The translations under genes were made by a program, and so were the position numbers. Source: Strigops habroptila (taxonomy: Eukaryota > Chordata > Aves > Psittaciformes > Psittacidae). Taken from it: DNA of 64,000 nucleotides. The stretch spans positions 68,467,028 through 68,531,027 of the forward strand of contig NC_046358.1 of NCBI RefSeq assembly GCF_004027225.2. The letters are read 5' to 3'. This document shows positions 23,401-35,450 of this stretch, piece by piece. How positions within the stretch are numbered: the stretch's first letter is position 1; every line of letters begins with the position of its first letter. Below the pieces are notes generated by a model. That model was not told the DNA's origin. It was given only the letters and a program-made list of their open reading frames with translations, and ran no database searches.

Positions 23401-26400
23401 AGCAGGGGGTCTGTCTTGGAGCCAGGTGGCCTTGGCTCCATCAGACACAGGAGAAGCTTCTCACAGCTTGTCACAGAAGCCACGCCTGTAGCCCTGCCAC
23501 TACCAAAACCTTGCCAAGCAAACCTAACACTCACATATTATTGCTGCACTTCATTCCTTGGAGAAACTACACCTTCTCCATGTGTTCATAACCTCACCTG
23601 TGAAGGATTCAGGTCCAACCACTTGTTAACCCAACCACTGGAACCACAAAGTATGGCTCACAAGTTAGAAGACCACAACCACCCTCCCCCTAAGGTTTGC
23701 TGATCACCTATGTAAACACTTGAGCATGCAGAGACCAACACAGGAATCCAAAGCTTGGTTTTCAAAACAGAACATGGGCTTAGCACCTCCTCAAGACCTG
23801 CTAGCAAAGTCCCATAGCACTACCCCAAAAAGTAACTTGTCTTGAAAACTCTGTATTAATATTAAGAACTTCCACAAATAAATCATTCTTTGATTCCAGA
23901 GTACTTGAGAGGACCCCTTTCCTTCCAACCTGTTCTGGATTACTCGATGAACTCCTTAACTTTGGACTGCACCATCACCCAGGAGATGCTATACAGGCCA
24001 GCAGCCATGCAGGACTAGCAGCACTGCAAGGTCTGCGGAAGGCTTGTCTCCTTTTCAGACACCAGCAGGCTGATAGTCCTATTTAGCATGAAAATGCTAC
24101 TGGCCTGCTCTAAAAGGCTACTGGAGAGTATTAAAGCCATAGGCATTTCACATCTCTGTACTGTTCTGAGACTCCCTATTTGAGTTTTTTCTACCCACTT
24201 AACTATGGTTCCTACAAGGGAGAGCTGCTTGTTCCACAAAGATCTATGGCTGCCTTACAGCAGCATCCAAGTGTGTGATGGTGCATCTTGACCAAAAGAT
24301 TGATGGGAGGCATTCAAAGGGTTTTGGATAAGGGCTTTCGTGCTTCCTGTCCAGCATTTACATAAAGCCTGTCTTTGAGCAGTCAAGAGCAGTGGTAATC
24401 CTCCTGGCTTTGCACCAAGAAACTGTGGAAGATTAACAAAGGTAACACCTCTGCGCTAACACAACACTCACTACCCAAAGCTCAGCTTTAGTTACAAGAG
24501 CTTGAAGGGGAAGCCTCATTATCACCTACAAACTGGTTCTGTACTAGAAAAGCTCTTGAACCCTGACTGTCACTGAGCCAGATGTAAAGGGCTGTTCAGT
24601 GCCATTCAGAACCAGAATCCAGGTTAGTAGGAAGCCTGGGCCAAGAGCAGAGGACAGGTTTAACCAGCAAATGCAAGCTGAGCCTGGAAACCAGCACACA
24701 GACTTAGCCAGCAATTATCAGTGACAGTCCTGCTTAAGGGTCCAGCCCTAGGAAGCCTAGAAAGAAATCACTAACTTGTATTAGGAACCTTTTCTGTTGG
24801 ATGAAGCATCTTCCAAGGACTGGAATTAGGTGGAATCAAGATTCAGGCTATCTGGACTTCTAGACTGGCTGCAGCATTTAGCAGAATCCACTTCTCAACT
24901 TTTATAAACCTTTCCAGAAACAGAGGCTCATGAGGGAAGTTCATTATTTAAAGTTAGAACAGTCATTACTTCCTCCTGGTCTGCAGTTAAAGGTGTTGCA
25001 ATTAACCCTGATGGATTAGAGAAGCTGATTTTGTAATCCCACTTATGGAAAGCCAGCCTGTTTGAACTTTTGGGGAGGGGCAGATCAGCACAAGTTTGTC
25101 AATTCCCCATTGTTAAGTCCCAATTCTAGGGAACAGGGAAGAGCTTATGCCTCAAACTTGGTCTGGAAACATGAACAGATCAAGTCTACATGGACTTTGT
25201 GGCAGCTAGTTTTCACAAGACAGTTTCAGATGGCACTGAAGATCTATTACACTCCCACTGGTTGACAGTCACAAGTGCTACACATGCAGCTCCACAGCTT
25301 GGCACATCTGCTCCCATGAACTCTTTATCAGCATCCTGACCAACACGCTTACCCCAGGTCCCCTGCAGCTGCATCTCACTGTCTTACAAGGCAGCATGTC
25401 TTACTGCTCTTCACTAGCCTGAGAAGTTCTCCTTTCACCCCAGTGTTACAATGTTCCCTTCCCACCATGACCCAAGCATCTAATGCCACAGCTGTCCAGC
25501 ACTTGGGTCAATCCTCCTGCACATCCCAACTCATACCTCTTGGCAGCTGTGAACATTTGAAGCACATATGCTTCATATGCTACATCTAAATATCCCCAAT
25601 CAGTTGGAAGGGCAAGTTTTCCAAAACCTTCTCAGTGAATAGGGTTTGATGAGATCTGTGCAGAAGACAGTGAGAGTGGAACAAGAGCTGTACCACTACT
25701 ACACACCAAGACTCCATGTATCATACAGCTCCACCTCAAACATACACACAAATAAAGCTGCAACATTTAAAACACAGAGCTATCAAAACACCCACGTGGC
25801 ACCTGGAGAAGCATGGTGCCTACCTTGCTGTACCACAGAGAGAAGCCATCCTGGTCTATGGCCAGGAACTGTGCCATTTATCAGTTCAGTGGTGTTATAA
25901 TACAGAGAAGTTGCTTTACACATCATTCAAGACCACCTACTCTCAGTAAGCTTGTTTCCAAGGTTAACTTGATTTTGAAATACCTCTGCAGAGCAAATTT
26001 GAAGGCAGAGTTGCTTTAGTACTGCTCCTGGGGGCAAAATGCAACTCCCACTGGGCTGTGGATGTGCTGCCTGGTGCCTCCCCACAGCAGTTACCTTCTG
26101 TTAGTCACAAGTGGTAGCAGAGGTAGCATAGCTGTGCAGCTCCAATATGAACTAGAAAATAATTTGCCATGTAAGCTTCAGTAAGGACTGAAGACTAGTT
26201 GTAGTCTTGCCACTGCCAGGACTTTCAATAGAGCTTTGCCTCCAATATTCACCTCCAGTACTTGAGAAGTCTACTGTTTAGATCAACTGCCAGTATTAGG
26301 ACCAAGCTTTCATAGCTATAGTTAGTGCTCAGTAAGGTCATGCACCAAGAACATCAATCTTGCAGCTAACTGCAAGTCACCTCATGTGACACTTCCTCAG

Positions 26401-29400
26401 TACAGAGAGGCTGTTACCAAAGCCTTGCATCCATTCTACAAAGCTCTGCAGACAGATGTGCACCTATGGACAGTGACCACATCAGGGGCCTTCAAGAGAG
26501 GGAGACGTCTGCACAGATGCAGTTTCAGCAGTTGCAGTCCATTCAGACATGTGCAGCCCAGGAACACAGAGGTTCAGAACCAGCCACACGCCCTCTGGGA
26601 GCATTTGGTCCATTCAGAGCCAATGATTCCTCCTGTGTCCCACCATGGGGGAGCAGGTTTTCACACTGCAATGGGTGGAAGATCTCCAGGACACTAATAT
26701 GCTGAATCTCTCTGCATTAGGAAGTGAGCTAGTAACAAGTCAAAGTTTCAGTTAAGATACCACAGGTTATGATCACAGCAAGTACATTCTTGATGAGTAC
26801 TTACACCTGAAGTATTTTATAATTATTCCATCATAAAATGGTCTGACCCCTGCACAGCAGGCATCAACTCACCTCATCTTCTGTTCACCCTTGTTCTTAA
26901 CTGGTTGGAGAACTGTTAGAGGCAATATCTAGGTCAAGCGGAGTCCTTGCTTTGCCATGGCAGAAACCTGAGCGTTTTTCAAGAAACAGGCTTCTGCCCA
27001 CTGGTGTTCTAAAGTCTCTCCCACCCCACCAAACACAGCTCTGCCTCAGATGACAGTAATGGATATGCCACAGCTGCCTTGGAAGAACCCCACTGCTATG
27101 CCCAGTTGCATCTCCACAGGAGAGACACAGCCACATCAGTGGAACTGTATCTAGAGCCTATGCAAATTCAGACCATACTGACTGAAGTCCCCCAGCGATA
27201 ATGGAGCAGGTAAAGCAGATAAGCTGCCCTTCAGGAAGCTGCAATCTTTAGCGAGTCACCTGTGCCAGGCCATGGGACAGCATGCTTTTGGTTCTTCCCT
27301 CATGTTATGAGGGTGTGAGGGGTTCAAACAACCCTTGCACTTCATTTCAGTAAACTGGAGAACAAAGTCAACCAGCTCTTCAGGAAGCTGCTGCAACAGT
27401 AGCAATCCAAGGAGTTACCAGTCAAGTGTCCAAGCAGCTGAGGCTGCGCCAACTGGTGCAACACAGCACATGAAGCCAATTCTTCTTAAAAGTATGTCAA
27501 GGCTGCACTTTACACTATGGAGTACAGGCTCGCTCTTCTGCAAGCAGCCAAGTCTAGTCACTTGTTACTTGTCCTTTATCATCATACACACTCCCTGCAA
27601 TCTTAAAGATGACTTTTTTCATAGACTGGGTGGACCCCTGAGCTCCAGGTCCTGACTGGCAGAGTAGTTTGTTACACCAGTTAGCAGGAGCCCTTTTCAC
27701 CTGGTAGGTGTAGCAGCAGCTTACACCACACACCAGCAGGCATCCACAGCTAAGCTGCCTCATTTCTGAGGCGAGAGAAAGCTGAGGTCATCTGACTGCA
27801 CACAGCAGACACTCTTGGGGCCAGACCAGCCTGACCTGCAGCCTCATGCTCACAGGATCCACAGCCCAAAGGAAGAGAGTTCAGCAAGTTATGCCTTACT
27901 GCTTGTGAGGACAGCACACAGGTGGAAGCATGCACTGCTGTGAAACAATCATTTCAAGCATCACCCAACAGCCTAATCAGGCTGGAAAGCTTTTCAGCTT
28001 GCAACGACTGCTGGAAATGAGTCTGATTCTGGACAGATTGAAAAGGCTAGTTCTGGAAAGGGAAAAAAGTTGACTAAGAGGTCCTGAGGCAGCTGGCATC
28101 CATCTCCACTACTGCAATGAATGCTCCCATCAGAGGGGAAGAACCTGCAGACTTTGTAGTCTACAGTGACTTCATGGTGAGACAGAGTCCCATCGGGTAC
28201 ACTGGGAAGCCAGAGTACAAACAGCAGCACAAGTTAACCAATGGCTTATATACACTGATGCTCAGTCTGGTTTTCAGAAGTTCAAGACTAGCATTTACGG
28301 AGTGGAAATGACGCCTTTGTTGAGATGTCTTCCCTTAACTGAGCTGTACAAATACTGCCCATCTGGTTTACTTCTGTTACAACACGTCTGGATTGTTCAC
28401 TGTCAAGAATGAATGCTTAAGCTAGTCTCTCTACTGTAGACAGTCTGGTAGCTCAAACATCTGACCCACTGACTTTTCCTGCCCACACCACAATGCCTTT
28501 GAAGCACTCTTTAATGATTTGGATCAGAAGACTACCTTGAGCTACACTGTTCTGCCAATTCACTTCCACTTGCAAGCTGCGGTTAAGGAATCTGCAGGCT
28601 CCTTTTCAGATGACGTCTACATCCTACAAGGATGAGGAACAAGCAGCTCTCCTCTCTACCTCCTCCTCACCCCTCAAGAGACAGTATTTCAGGAAGCGCA
28701 TGTGTCATTTGCCTTTAAGGCTGCAAGTTGTTTACAGTCACGATGCCTTCTAGAATCAGACTGCACAAGGCTGCCAGCTGCATCAAGCTACATGTTCTGA
28801 GCCAGCAATTTCACCATGGAGGTCCCTTATTAGCTAACCAACTGCTACAGTATCTGAGGCCCTAGTCTAAAAGAAAGAGTACTATTTCATTAGATCTGCA
28901 TCAAAAACAAGACACAGGACTAACCATAGCACTGCTGGCTAGAGTTCTCTTCATTAGTGGTCTTCCAGATGTTTGACAGTGAAACAGTACAGAAGCCACT
29001 GAATGCCCATCCAGTGCACAGGTCTAAGTAAACTCCTCACCCCACCACAGGCCACAGCGGGGTTTGCCTGGCACAGCTTCTCTGCACAGAGCTGTCAGGC
29101 AGCTCTGCCCAGCATCACACTTCTCCATTTGGCACACTGCAGTCGCATGGAAAAGCTGCAACAATTTGGTCACTCAACAGCACCTGACACTGAGCCAGCC
29201 ACATGTTTTACAGATAGGAAATAAAGGAACTTTAGCTATCAGAATAGGCTGTAATCAGCAAATAAATAAGCAGACATGGAGATAGCCAAGGTCACAACAG
29301 CCTGCTTCAGTCTTTCTAGCTGCTATCAGTACTAGCTGACCAGAACAAGTTGTGCTATCTATTTACCATCAGCAGTTAATGTTCAAACATCAAACAGTAC

Positions 29401-32327
29401 TGCATAAAGTCACTTGTTTTCACATCAAACTAGCCTGGACAGTATAGAACTTGAACATGTTTACTAGAAACAGCACTCAGAACTACAAGCCCCACTAGAA
29501 CCTGATCTTCAGATACAGCATGAGTCAGGCATGATCACTGCACTAACAATGATCCAGGACAATTTTAGACACTTTCACACTGCTTGGCCAGACTTTGCTC
29601 CTTATTCTAAATCAGGGTGGGTTTTTTTAACAACTAAAGTTAAATTAGCATTACAACACTCCATAGTGTCATACCACTATTAGGGGAGCTACATGACACT
29701 GCAAGTTTGTCTTATACTGATACATCTGCCATATTGCCTTAAAAACCCAAGTTGCCCAATTTAAGCAGTTCAGTAATGATCACAGCTAAGACATAATTCT
29801 GCATCAGCAGTACATATAACCTGTTGCCCAGTGACTGAACCCTTCAGATGCACTTAGGCCCTGGCAGGAGACTAACTTCATGGCTCAAACCTGCTGGTAT
29901 TAGAGCATCTGCCACAGGTTGGACAGAGCCTTCGGTGACATAGTCTGGTCTGAGGTGTCCCTGTCCATCACAGGGGGTTGGAACTAGATGATTGTAAGGT
30001 CCTTTCCAACCCCAACCATTCTGTGATTCTATGATTCTGCAACAAGGACCAGTCATTTATCAGCAGTGACAGGATAGTTACCAAACCTTCACTAATACAG
30101 CTTAAGCACTCACCCAAACCCTTTCCCTTTGACTTGCAACTCCACAGTACTGTGCTGTCAAACCCATTCACCATGCTAAGCTCCCAGGAAACACCTCATT
30201 TCGAGTTGAGCTATGCCAAGCAACACTCTCCTATTGAAATGCTGACTCAAGTTTGCGTCCCTCATTGAGGTTTCCACTGAAGCAAGCTTGCAGATCACAG
30301 AATCAGTGTCTGAAAAGCCATGCAGCCATGTTCTTTTGCTTCTGAGCTCAGTTTTGCTAGAGGAATCTAGTGGCTCCTTCCTCAGGAAGGAAGCTCAGTA
30401 TTTAGGACCTTAATCACTGCTATTTTGCAAGAGGCAGTGATCTGCTGGCTGTTTCTCTGCAAAAAGTGACTAGGTCTTAGTCTAGTCCTCCACCATCTTC
30501 ATTAACCAAGAGGCAAGCAGGCAGGCTGGTAGCCCCAACACGGGTTCCTGCAGCATCCTAGCCATCCTGTTTTCAGGGAAGTCCCTAGCTGTCAAGGATA
30601 AGTGCAGTCTTTGAACTCCGAGGTGGCAGGCCACTAACTGCCCCCAGCACAGGCCATCTGCATCCCACCACTGGGTACAGCCTGAGCAAGACTAAACACA
30701 GCCAGTCAGGGTTGGTTTTATTTTTTCTTTTTAAAGATTAAAGCCATGAACACAGCTGGTGTGAAACCAGTGAGTGGTGCGAACCCAGCACAGCTAGACA
30801 GCTTCCTCCCAAACATCAGCTTTTAATCCATTGTCTACTCAGCCATTCACACAATGTAATTTATCACACTGATCAATGAAGAGCAGCTTCCACAAACTTG
30901 CCTCGCATTCCTAGCTACCATCTCAGAGGCTACTTCAACCTAATGAGACTCCAAGCACACCAACAGCTACACCCAACTTGAGCCACAGCCAATTCAACAC
31001 TAGAGTGCTTTGAATTCTCAACTGAGAGCCAAATTAGATGGCAGATGAAGACAAGTGAGTGTGTTTATGCACAGAGACACTGGACAAGTCTTCAGAAGAG
31101 AGAACCAGACCAGCTCCAAGTTGGATGGGGCCTCGGGCAACCAACTGGTCTAGTGGAAGATGGCAGGGGGTTAGAACTGGATGAGCTTAAGGTCCCTTCT
31201 AACACAAACCATCTGTGATTCCATGATTCCCAGTTCTTGTATTCCTAGTTACTGTAAGACCTGCATTGGGAAAAAACCTAGCTGAAGCCTTCCCACGTTA
31301 CATCCTAAAAAGAACAGCAGCTCTGCACCTATGGGGACACAGTGAGTCAGGAACAGCAGTGGTTTTCTGCAGAAGGCTTGCTCAGGCTCCAAGAAAGAGA
31401 CAAGGCACCGTATGATGGTCTTTCTGGTGTAAAATGGCATTTATGGGTCTCTATATAAGCGTTCCTCAACAGGGTGAGCAGAATACTGCAGGATGACCCA
31501 GTTTACTCCGCGCCAAAGCTCAATGACTTCAGATGCAGGCGATGGCCACTAGAGAGGAGCTTCCCCTTTCCAGCATTTCAGTCTCCCATTTAAAGGGAAG
31601 GCCAGGAGCCCATCGATTCATTGTAACGCCATTAGCATTTCTAACATCGACTTCATTCCTAAGCCATCTGCACATTCCGGTTTCAATCCCATCAGAAACC
31701 AGTTTCGCATTACCCGAGGAATGCTTCACAACGCGACTGTGTGCTCTGTACAGCGGGAGCCAGACCGGGCTCTGCCTGCCCGCGGAGCCGCAGCAGCTGC
31801 CCCCATGGACGGCCAGGGCAGAGCTGCCGCCGCCGCGCCCCCCCGGCTCCCCGCACGGCGGCTGAGCACGGGCAGCGGGGGGGGGCACGGATTGGGGTGC
31901 GGGGGTGTGGGGTGTGTGTGTCACGGCCGCTCCCGCGGGGCCGGTCCGGGCGGCACCGCCGCAGTCACGTGTGCTGGGGGGCTCCGCCGGCGGTACGCGC
32001 CGCGGTGACGTCACCCGCGCAGACCCGCGCCCCAGTAGCCCGGATGGAGCGAAGGGAGGGCCGGAGGGGGCAATCCCCGCGGCCGCCTCCGCCGCCCGCG
32101 GCCAGGCCGGGCGCCGGGCCCAGCACCGGGGATCCCGCCCCGCCGCGGGAGATGGACGACGGGGAAAGGGGTGCTGCCCCCCACAACCCTCCCGCAGCTC
32201 CCACCACTCCGCTCCATCCCCCGACACCCTCCCCCCGGAACCCGGACGGGTGCTCACCGCTGAAGACCATGGCGGCCGAGGCGCCCATCACGCCGAAGAA
32301 GGAGGCGTACTCGGGGGTGGACGACAT
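20500..32327 (-). CDS. ATP6V0C: V-type H+-ATPase 16-kDa proteolipid subunit c, complete, 3 exons
   Basis: Proton-carrying c subunit of the V0 membrane ring; it acidifies lysosomes, endosomes and secretory vesicles. Coding exons on the minus strand: 32327-32258, 22073-21890 and 20704-20500. Phases join (GT-AG) to 152 residues, three fewer than I recall for human because the N terminus is shorter ([11 protein letters not shown]). Four hydrophobic helices are evident: [17 protein letters not shown] onward, [23 protein letters not shown], the Gly/Ala-rich helix starting [12 protein letters not shown], and [24 protein letters not shown]. The last contains the essential proton-binding Glu at residue 136 (human Glu139), and the protein ends in LSTK. 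The sequence is almost identical to mammalian subunit c. Intron 1 is 10.2 kb and contains a solo LTR and two CR1 fragments; intron 2 is 1.2 kb. Confidence 0.99.
22674..23529 (-). mobile_element. Solo LTR of an avian endogenous retrovirus
   Basis: This 856-bp block begins TG and ends CA, with GTTGACCCTGGCTGGACACC near its left edge, a signature I recognise from avian LTRs. A perfect 5-bp target-site duplication, CTCAC, flanks it at 22669-22673 and 23530-23534. A five-base duplication is usual for ERVL-like insertions, but I do not assign the class firmly. An AATAAA hexamer in the minus-strand reading (about 22851-22846) fits a minus-strand LTR, the same sense as ATP6V0C. No internal retroviral genes lie next to it, so it is a recombined solo LTR in ATP6V0C intron 1. 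Open frames inside it are not genes. Confidence 0.88.
23535..29910. other. Middle of ATP6V0C intron 1, no recognised feature
   Basis: About 6.4 kb of unique intronic sequence. I see no exon with family resemblance, no simple repeat of note and no RNA gene. Confidence 0.6.
29911..30039 (+). mobile_element. CR1 LINE, 3' end fragment
   Basis: Plus-strand CR1 tail: GTGTCCCTGTCCATCACAGG, GGTTGGAACTAGATGATTG, CCTTTCCAACCCCAACCATT, then the tail repeat CTGTGATTCTATGATTCTG. In ATP6V0C intron 1, antisense to the gene. Confidence 0.92.
31120..31230 (+). mobile_element. CR1 LINE, 3' end fragment with internal deletion
   Basis: Plus-strand CR1 tail: CAACTGGTCTAGTGGAAGAT joins directly to GGCAGGGGGTTAGAACTGG, so the usual GTGTCCCTGCCC block is missing. 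It ends in CTGTGATTCCATGATTCC. In ATP6V0C intron 1. Confidence 0.88.
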
Positions 32328-33240
32328 AGCTGCGCGAGCCGGGCCGGACCGAGGCGCCGCTGGGAACAGGAGCGCGAGAGGGGGGGAAGGCGGGAGGCTC
32401 CGCCGCGGCGCCGGTCTTCCGCGGGCAGCACTCGGCCACGAAATGGCGGAGGCGAGGACGGCGCGGCAGGGAGGGGAGGGAAGAGGGAGCCGAGGCGGGC
32501 GGCGCTCGGCGCTGATGCAATGGCGGCGGCGCGGGCGCTGCGCCCTAAGTACTGCCTCCGCAGGACAAAATGGCGGCGGCCCGCCCGTCACGTGACCCGC
32601 GCCCACCGCCCCCGCCCGCCCCGCCCTCGGCTGCCACTACGCGCGCGCGGCTGAGGGGGACCTTCCCCAGCGCCCTCTCCGCTTCCCCGCGCCCGAATCC
32701 CCGCTCCTGCGGCGGACCTCGGCCCCGGCAATGAGCGCAACCCGTTCCTCCCTCCGCGGCCCGTGTCGCGACAGGAGCGCTTGGCCGCGCCGGCCCCGCC
32801 CGCCCTGCTCTTCTCCACTCGCCCTCCCCTCCTCTCCGCCCGGGTGGTTCAGTCCCACCAGGCGGCCGCGTTCCGCGGAGCGTGATTCAGCGCTCATTAG
32901 CATAAGGGGCGTGTCCACGATGCGGCCCCGCCCCCGCGGCAGGGGGTCCTTCCGGGGCGGGTCCGGTCACTGCGCGGTGCCACGAGCCGAGAGCCTGCGC
33001 CCCGGCCGGAGTCCCGTGCCGCTGCTGGCGCGTCCCCCGCTGTGTGTCCTTCCCACGGGCCGGTCCCGGGCTGTGTCCCGTGTACCACGACCCTCTCGGT
33101 GTGTGCCGTGTGCCACATCCTCTGTGCCCTGTCACTGTTGTGTCCCACGTATCCCGTCCCCCGTGCTGTGCCGGTGCCGTGCGCTCCCGAGGGGGTGTAG
33201 CTGCGCACATGGGACCCGGCGCCTTGGGGTCCGCTCTGGG
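31730..33240 (-). promoter_or_regulatory. ATP6V0C: CpG-island promoter of ATP6V0C with CLEAR-type and YY1 motifs
   Basis: A dense CpG island spans exon 1 and both flanks. GTCACGTGAC at 32587-32596 is a perfect ten-base palindrome that matches the CLEAR element bound by TFEB/TFE3, which drives lysosomal genes including V-ATPase subunits. Beside it AAAATGGCGGC (32567-32577) is a YY1-like site; further ATGGCGG copies lie near 32443 and 32519. GC boxes occupy 32605-32630. The transcription start is probably between these motifs and the ATG at 32327. Another CACGTG sits at 31967-31972 in intron 1. Confidence 0.8.
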
Positions 33241-34072
33241 GGGCTCTGCCGCCTGCACCCCACCTCCTTCCTGAGCCTGCTCCCGGTGCTCTCCGTATCC
33301 CCATTCCTCGCCCCAGTGTGTCTCCCGCACCCTGAGGTGTCAGCCAGCGCTTCTGGCCCTTCTTTCCCAGGGCTTGAGGGGAAGGGGTGGGCTGGGTCTG
33401 AACGACAGGGTCACCCCACCACGGGCACCGCCACCCACCCCCCGCTGCAGGCAGGATGCAGGCAACCCCCCTCTGCGGCTGCCCCAGCCCCAAACATCCC
33501 AGAGGTACTACGACAGCCCATCCTAGAAGGATGACTGATGCCATTTTAGCTACCCAGGCACTCTAGGAAAAAACCCATATTCTGGATTTAGGGTGTTCAT
33601 GAGCAGTTGCCAGCGCCTGCCACAAATCCTGCTTATCTTCTGACATCTTCATTAACTAAAATATCAGATCTCCCACCTGCCTTCTCCCATTGTTGCCATT
33701 TATCTGGGCACCTCGGCCCTGTCCAAGCTCGCAGTGAAGGGGAGAACAGGGTTTAAATCCTGCTTGGCAGATGCCCTGCCTGCCGGGGGAGCACAAGCAG
33801 CACCATTGCTGTGCAGGCAGCAGTGGTGGCACTCACCGCACACCGGCACCAGGACTCGGTGGCTCCGCGGAGCAGACGGGCTCAGGGCAGGCTCTGTCCA
33901 GGTCTTCACTCAGCACATGGCCTGCGGCAGGGACTGGCTGAGAGCACAGAGTGGGTGGAAGAGGGGGAGAGGAGAGAGCTGTGGGGCACTGCTGGGGTCA
34001 GAGCCCCAGAGGAGGGCCCTGGCCTGAGCCCTGGCAGAGGTGGGCATGGGCTGTGGGCCCCACGTGTGGAGC
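33241..34072. other. Intergenic, upstream flank of ATP6V0C
   Basis: GC-rich sequence that fades from the CpG island. Just inside the island edge (33060-33190) GTGTCCC and GTGCC-like words recur without strict periodicity. No gene recognised. Confidence 0.55.
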
Positions 34073-34306
34073 ACACCACCACTACACTGTCACCACCACC
34101 ATCATCATCATCACTGCCACCACCACCACTGCCACCGCCATCACCACTGCCACCAGCATCACCACCCCTGCCAGCATCACCAGCATCACTGCCACCAGCA
34201 CTATTGCCAGTACCATCACCACCTCCACCACTGCCACCAGCATCATCATCATCACTGCCACCATCACCATCATTGCCACCACCACTACCATCTCCACCAC
34301 CACCAT
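34073..34306. repeat. Imperfect (CAC/CAT)n trinucleotide tract
   Basis: About 230 bp built from CAC, CAT and CTGCCAC words, e.g. CACCACCATCATCATCATCA. It leaves all plus-strand frames open (His-, Thr- or Ser/Pro-rich), so the open frames across it are composition artefacts. Confidence 0.92.
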
Positions 34307-35106
34307 GCTGCTTTTCCTGCAGTGTTGCACCCTGGGGGGGTAGTTTGTCAGCATGGGACTGTCATCACTGCTATAGCGGTGGCTGTTATTTTTGATAAGT
34401 GTTTCCAGCAGCCGCAGCCAATGTCAGGAAGCCTTTCACCAGGCTGGGGACAAGCCCTGCCCCAGGGGTCTGGAGCAATTGCTAGTTGGGTGAATTTCCC
34501 ATCCCTCAGTGCTGGTGGCATTGGCAGTTCTCCATGTTTGGGCTGGTGAGGGTGTAGGGACCAGCAGTGCCTCAACCCACCCCTCACACTGAGGTGTGTG
34601 AGGCTGGTGCCTGCTGAGGCTCTGTCCGGCTGCATCGCTGCCAGCCCTCACCAAGAGCATCTGGCCAAACACTGTGTCCAACCTGGCTGTGGTGAGGGGT
34701 CCCTGCATGGACCCCAGGCAAAGGGTGGCACGGGCACCCTGGCTGCCAGCAGGGATGAGCCCAGTCATTTGCTCCCATAGGATTTATCCATGAAGCTGCT
34801 GTGTGATGGGTGCTGACCCGGCGCTGGGTGAGGGCTTCAAAGCCCTAAGGGCAGCTGTGGACTGGGACAACCCCTGGGTCCCACTGGGCAGCCATCACCA
34901 GCGAACAAAGAGCCTCCTTGTAGCCGTGGGCTCACGAGCTGTGGCAGCGGTGGTGCTCCGGAGACGCTGTGTCTGCAGCAGGCCTCCCAGGGCCCAGCTT
35001 CCCTCTTCCACCCTTTGGAGCTGCGGGATGCCAGGAGTCTGCCCCAGCTCTGCGGCCGCAAGCCAAAATCCCAGCGGTCCTGCCACACACCACCCTGGAG
35101 TGACCA
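34307..35106. other. Intergenic, no recognised feature
   Basis: GC-moderate unique sequence. No frame shows domain resemblance. Confidence 0.5.
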
Positions 35107-35220
35107 CTTGGAGCAACCTGGTCTAGTGGAAGGTGTCCCTGCCCATGGCAGGGGGTTGGAACTGAATGAGCTTTAAGGTCCCTTCCAACCCAAACCAGTC
35201 TGGGATTCTGTGATTCTGTG
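35107..35220 (+). mobile_element. CR1 LINE, 3' end fragment
   Basis: Plus-strand CR1 tail from CTTGGAGCAACCTGGTCTAG through CCTTCCAACCCAAACCAGTC to the tail repeat GGGATTCTGTGATTCTGTG. 230 bp from an opposite-strand CR1. Confidence 0.95.
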
Positions 35221-35450
35221 ACCATGGCTGACGGAGGGACCATGTGCTGAGCATCCTCCTGGGGAGCCCGATGAGCCATGCCTGTTGTTCCAAGTGATGG
35301 GGGAGTGGGTGGACATAAGAATGCATGAAGCCCAGATGGACCAGAGGAGGGAAAGAACCATTTAGATGCTGGTGACAGCACATGTCACCATGTCTGGATC
35401 CCTGTGGTGCCCAGCTGCCAGGTGAGCTGAAGGGTTCCACAAGAGTAATG

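Noticed and set aside
23052-23534. 160-codon minus-strand open frame
   Set aside because: It lies almost wholly inside the solo LTR and corresponds to no retroviral gene.
31529-32257. 242-codon minus-strand open frame within the ATP6V0C CpG island
   Set aside because: It lies in intron 1 next to exon 1, is rich in Pro, Gly, Arg and Ala as expected from GC content, and shows no domain.
32731-33534. 267-codon plus-strand open frame upstream of ATP6V0C
   Set aside because: Composition is driven by the CpG island. No splice structure, domain or repeat-free conserved block is visible. A divergent transcript is possible, but the protein is not supported.
34040-34549. Histidine-rich open frame and its antisense Met/Val-rich frame
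   Set aside because: Both are translations of the (CAC/CAT)n tract.
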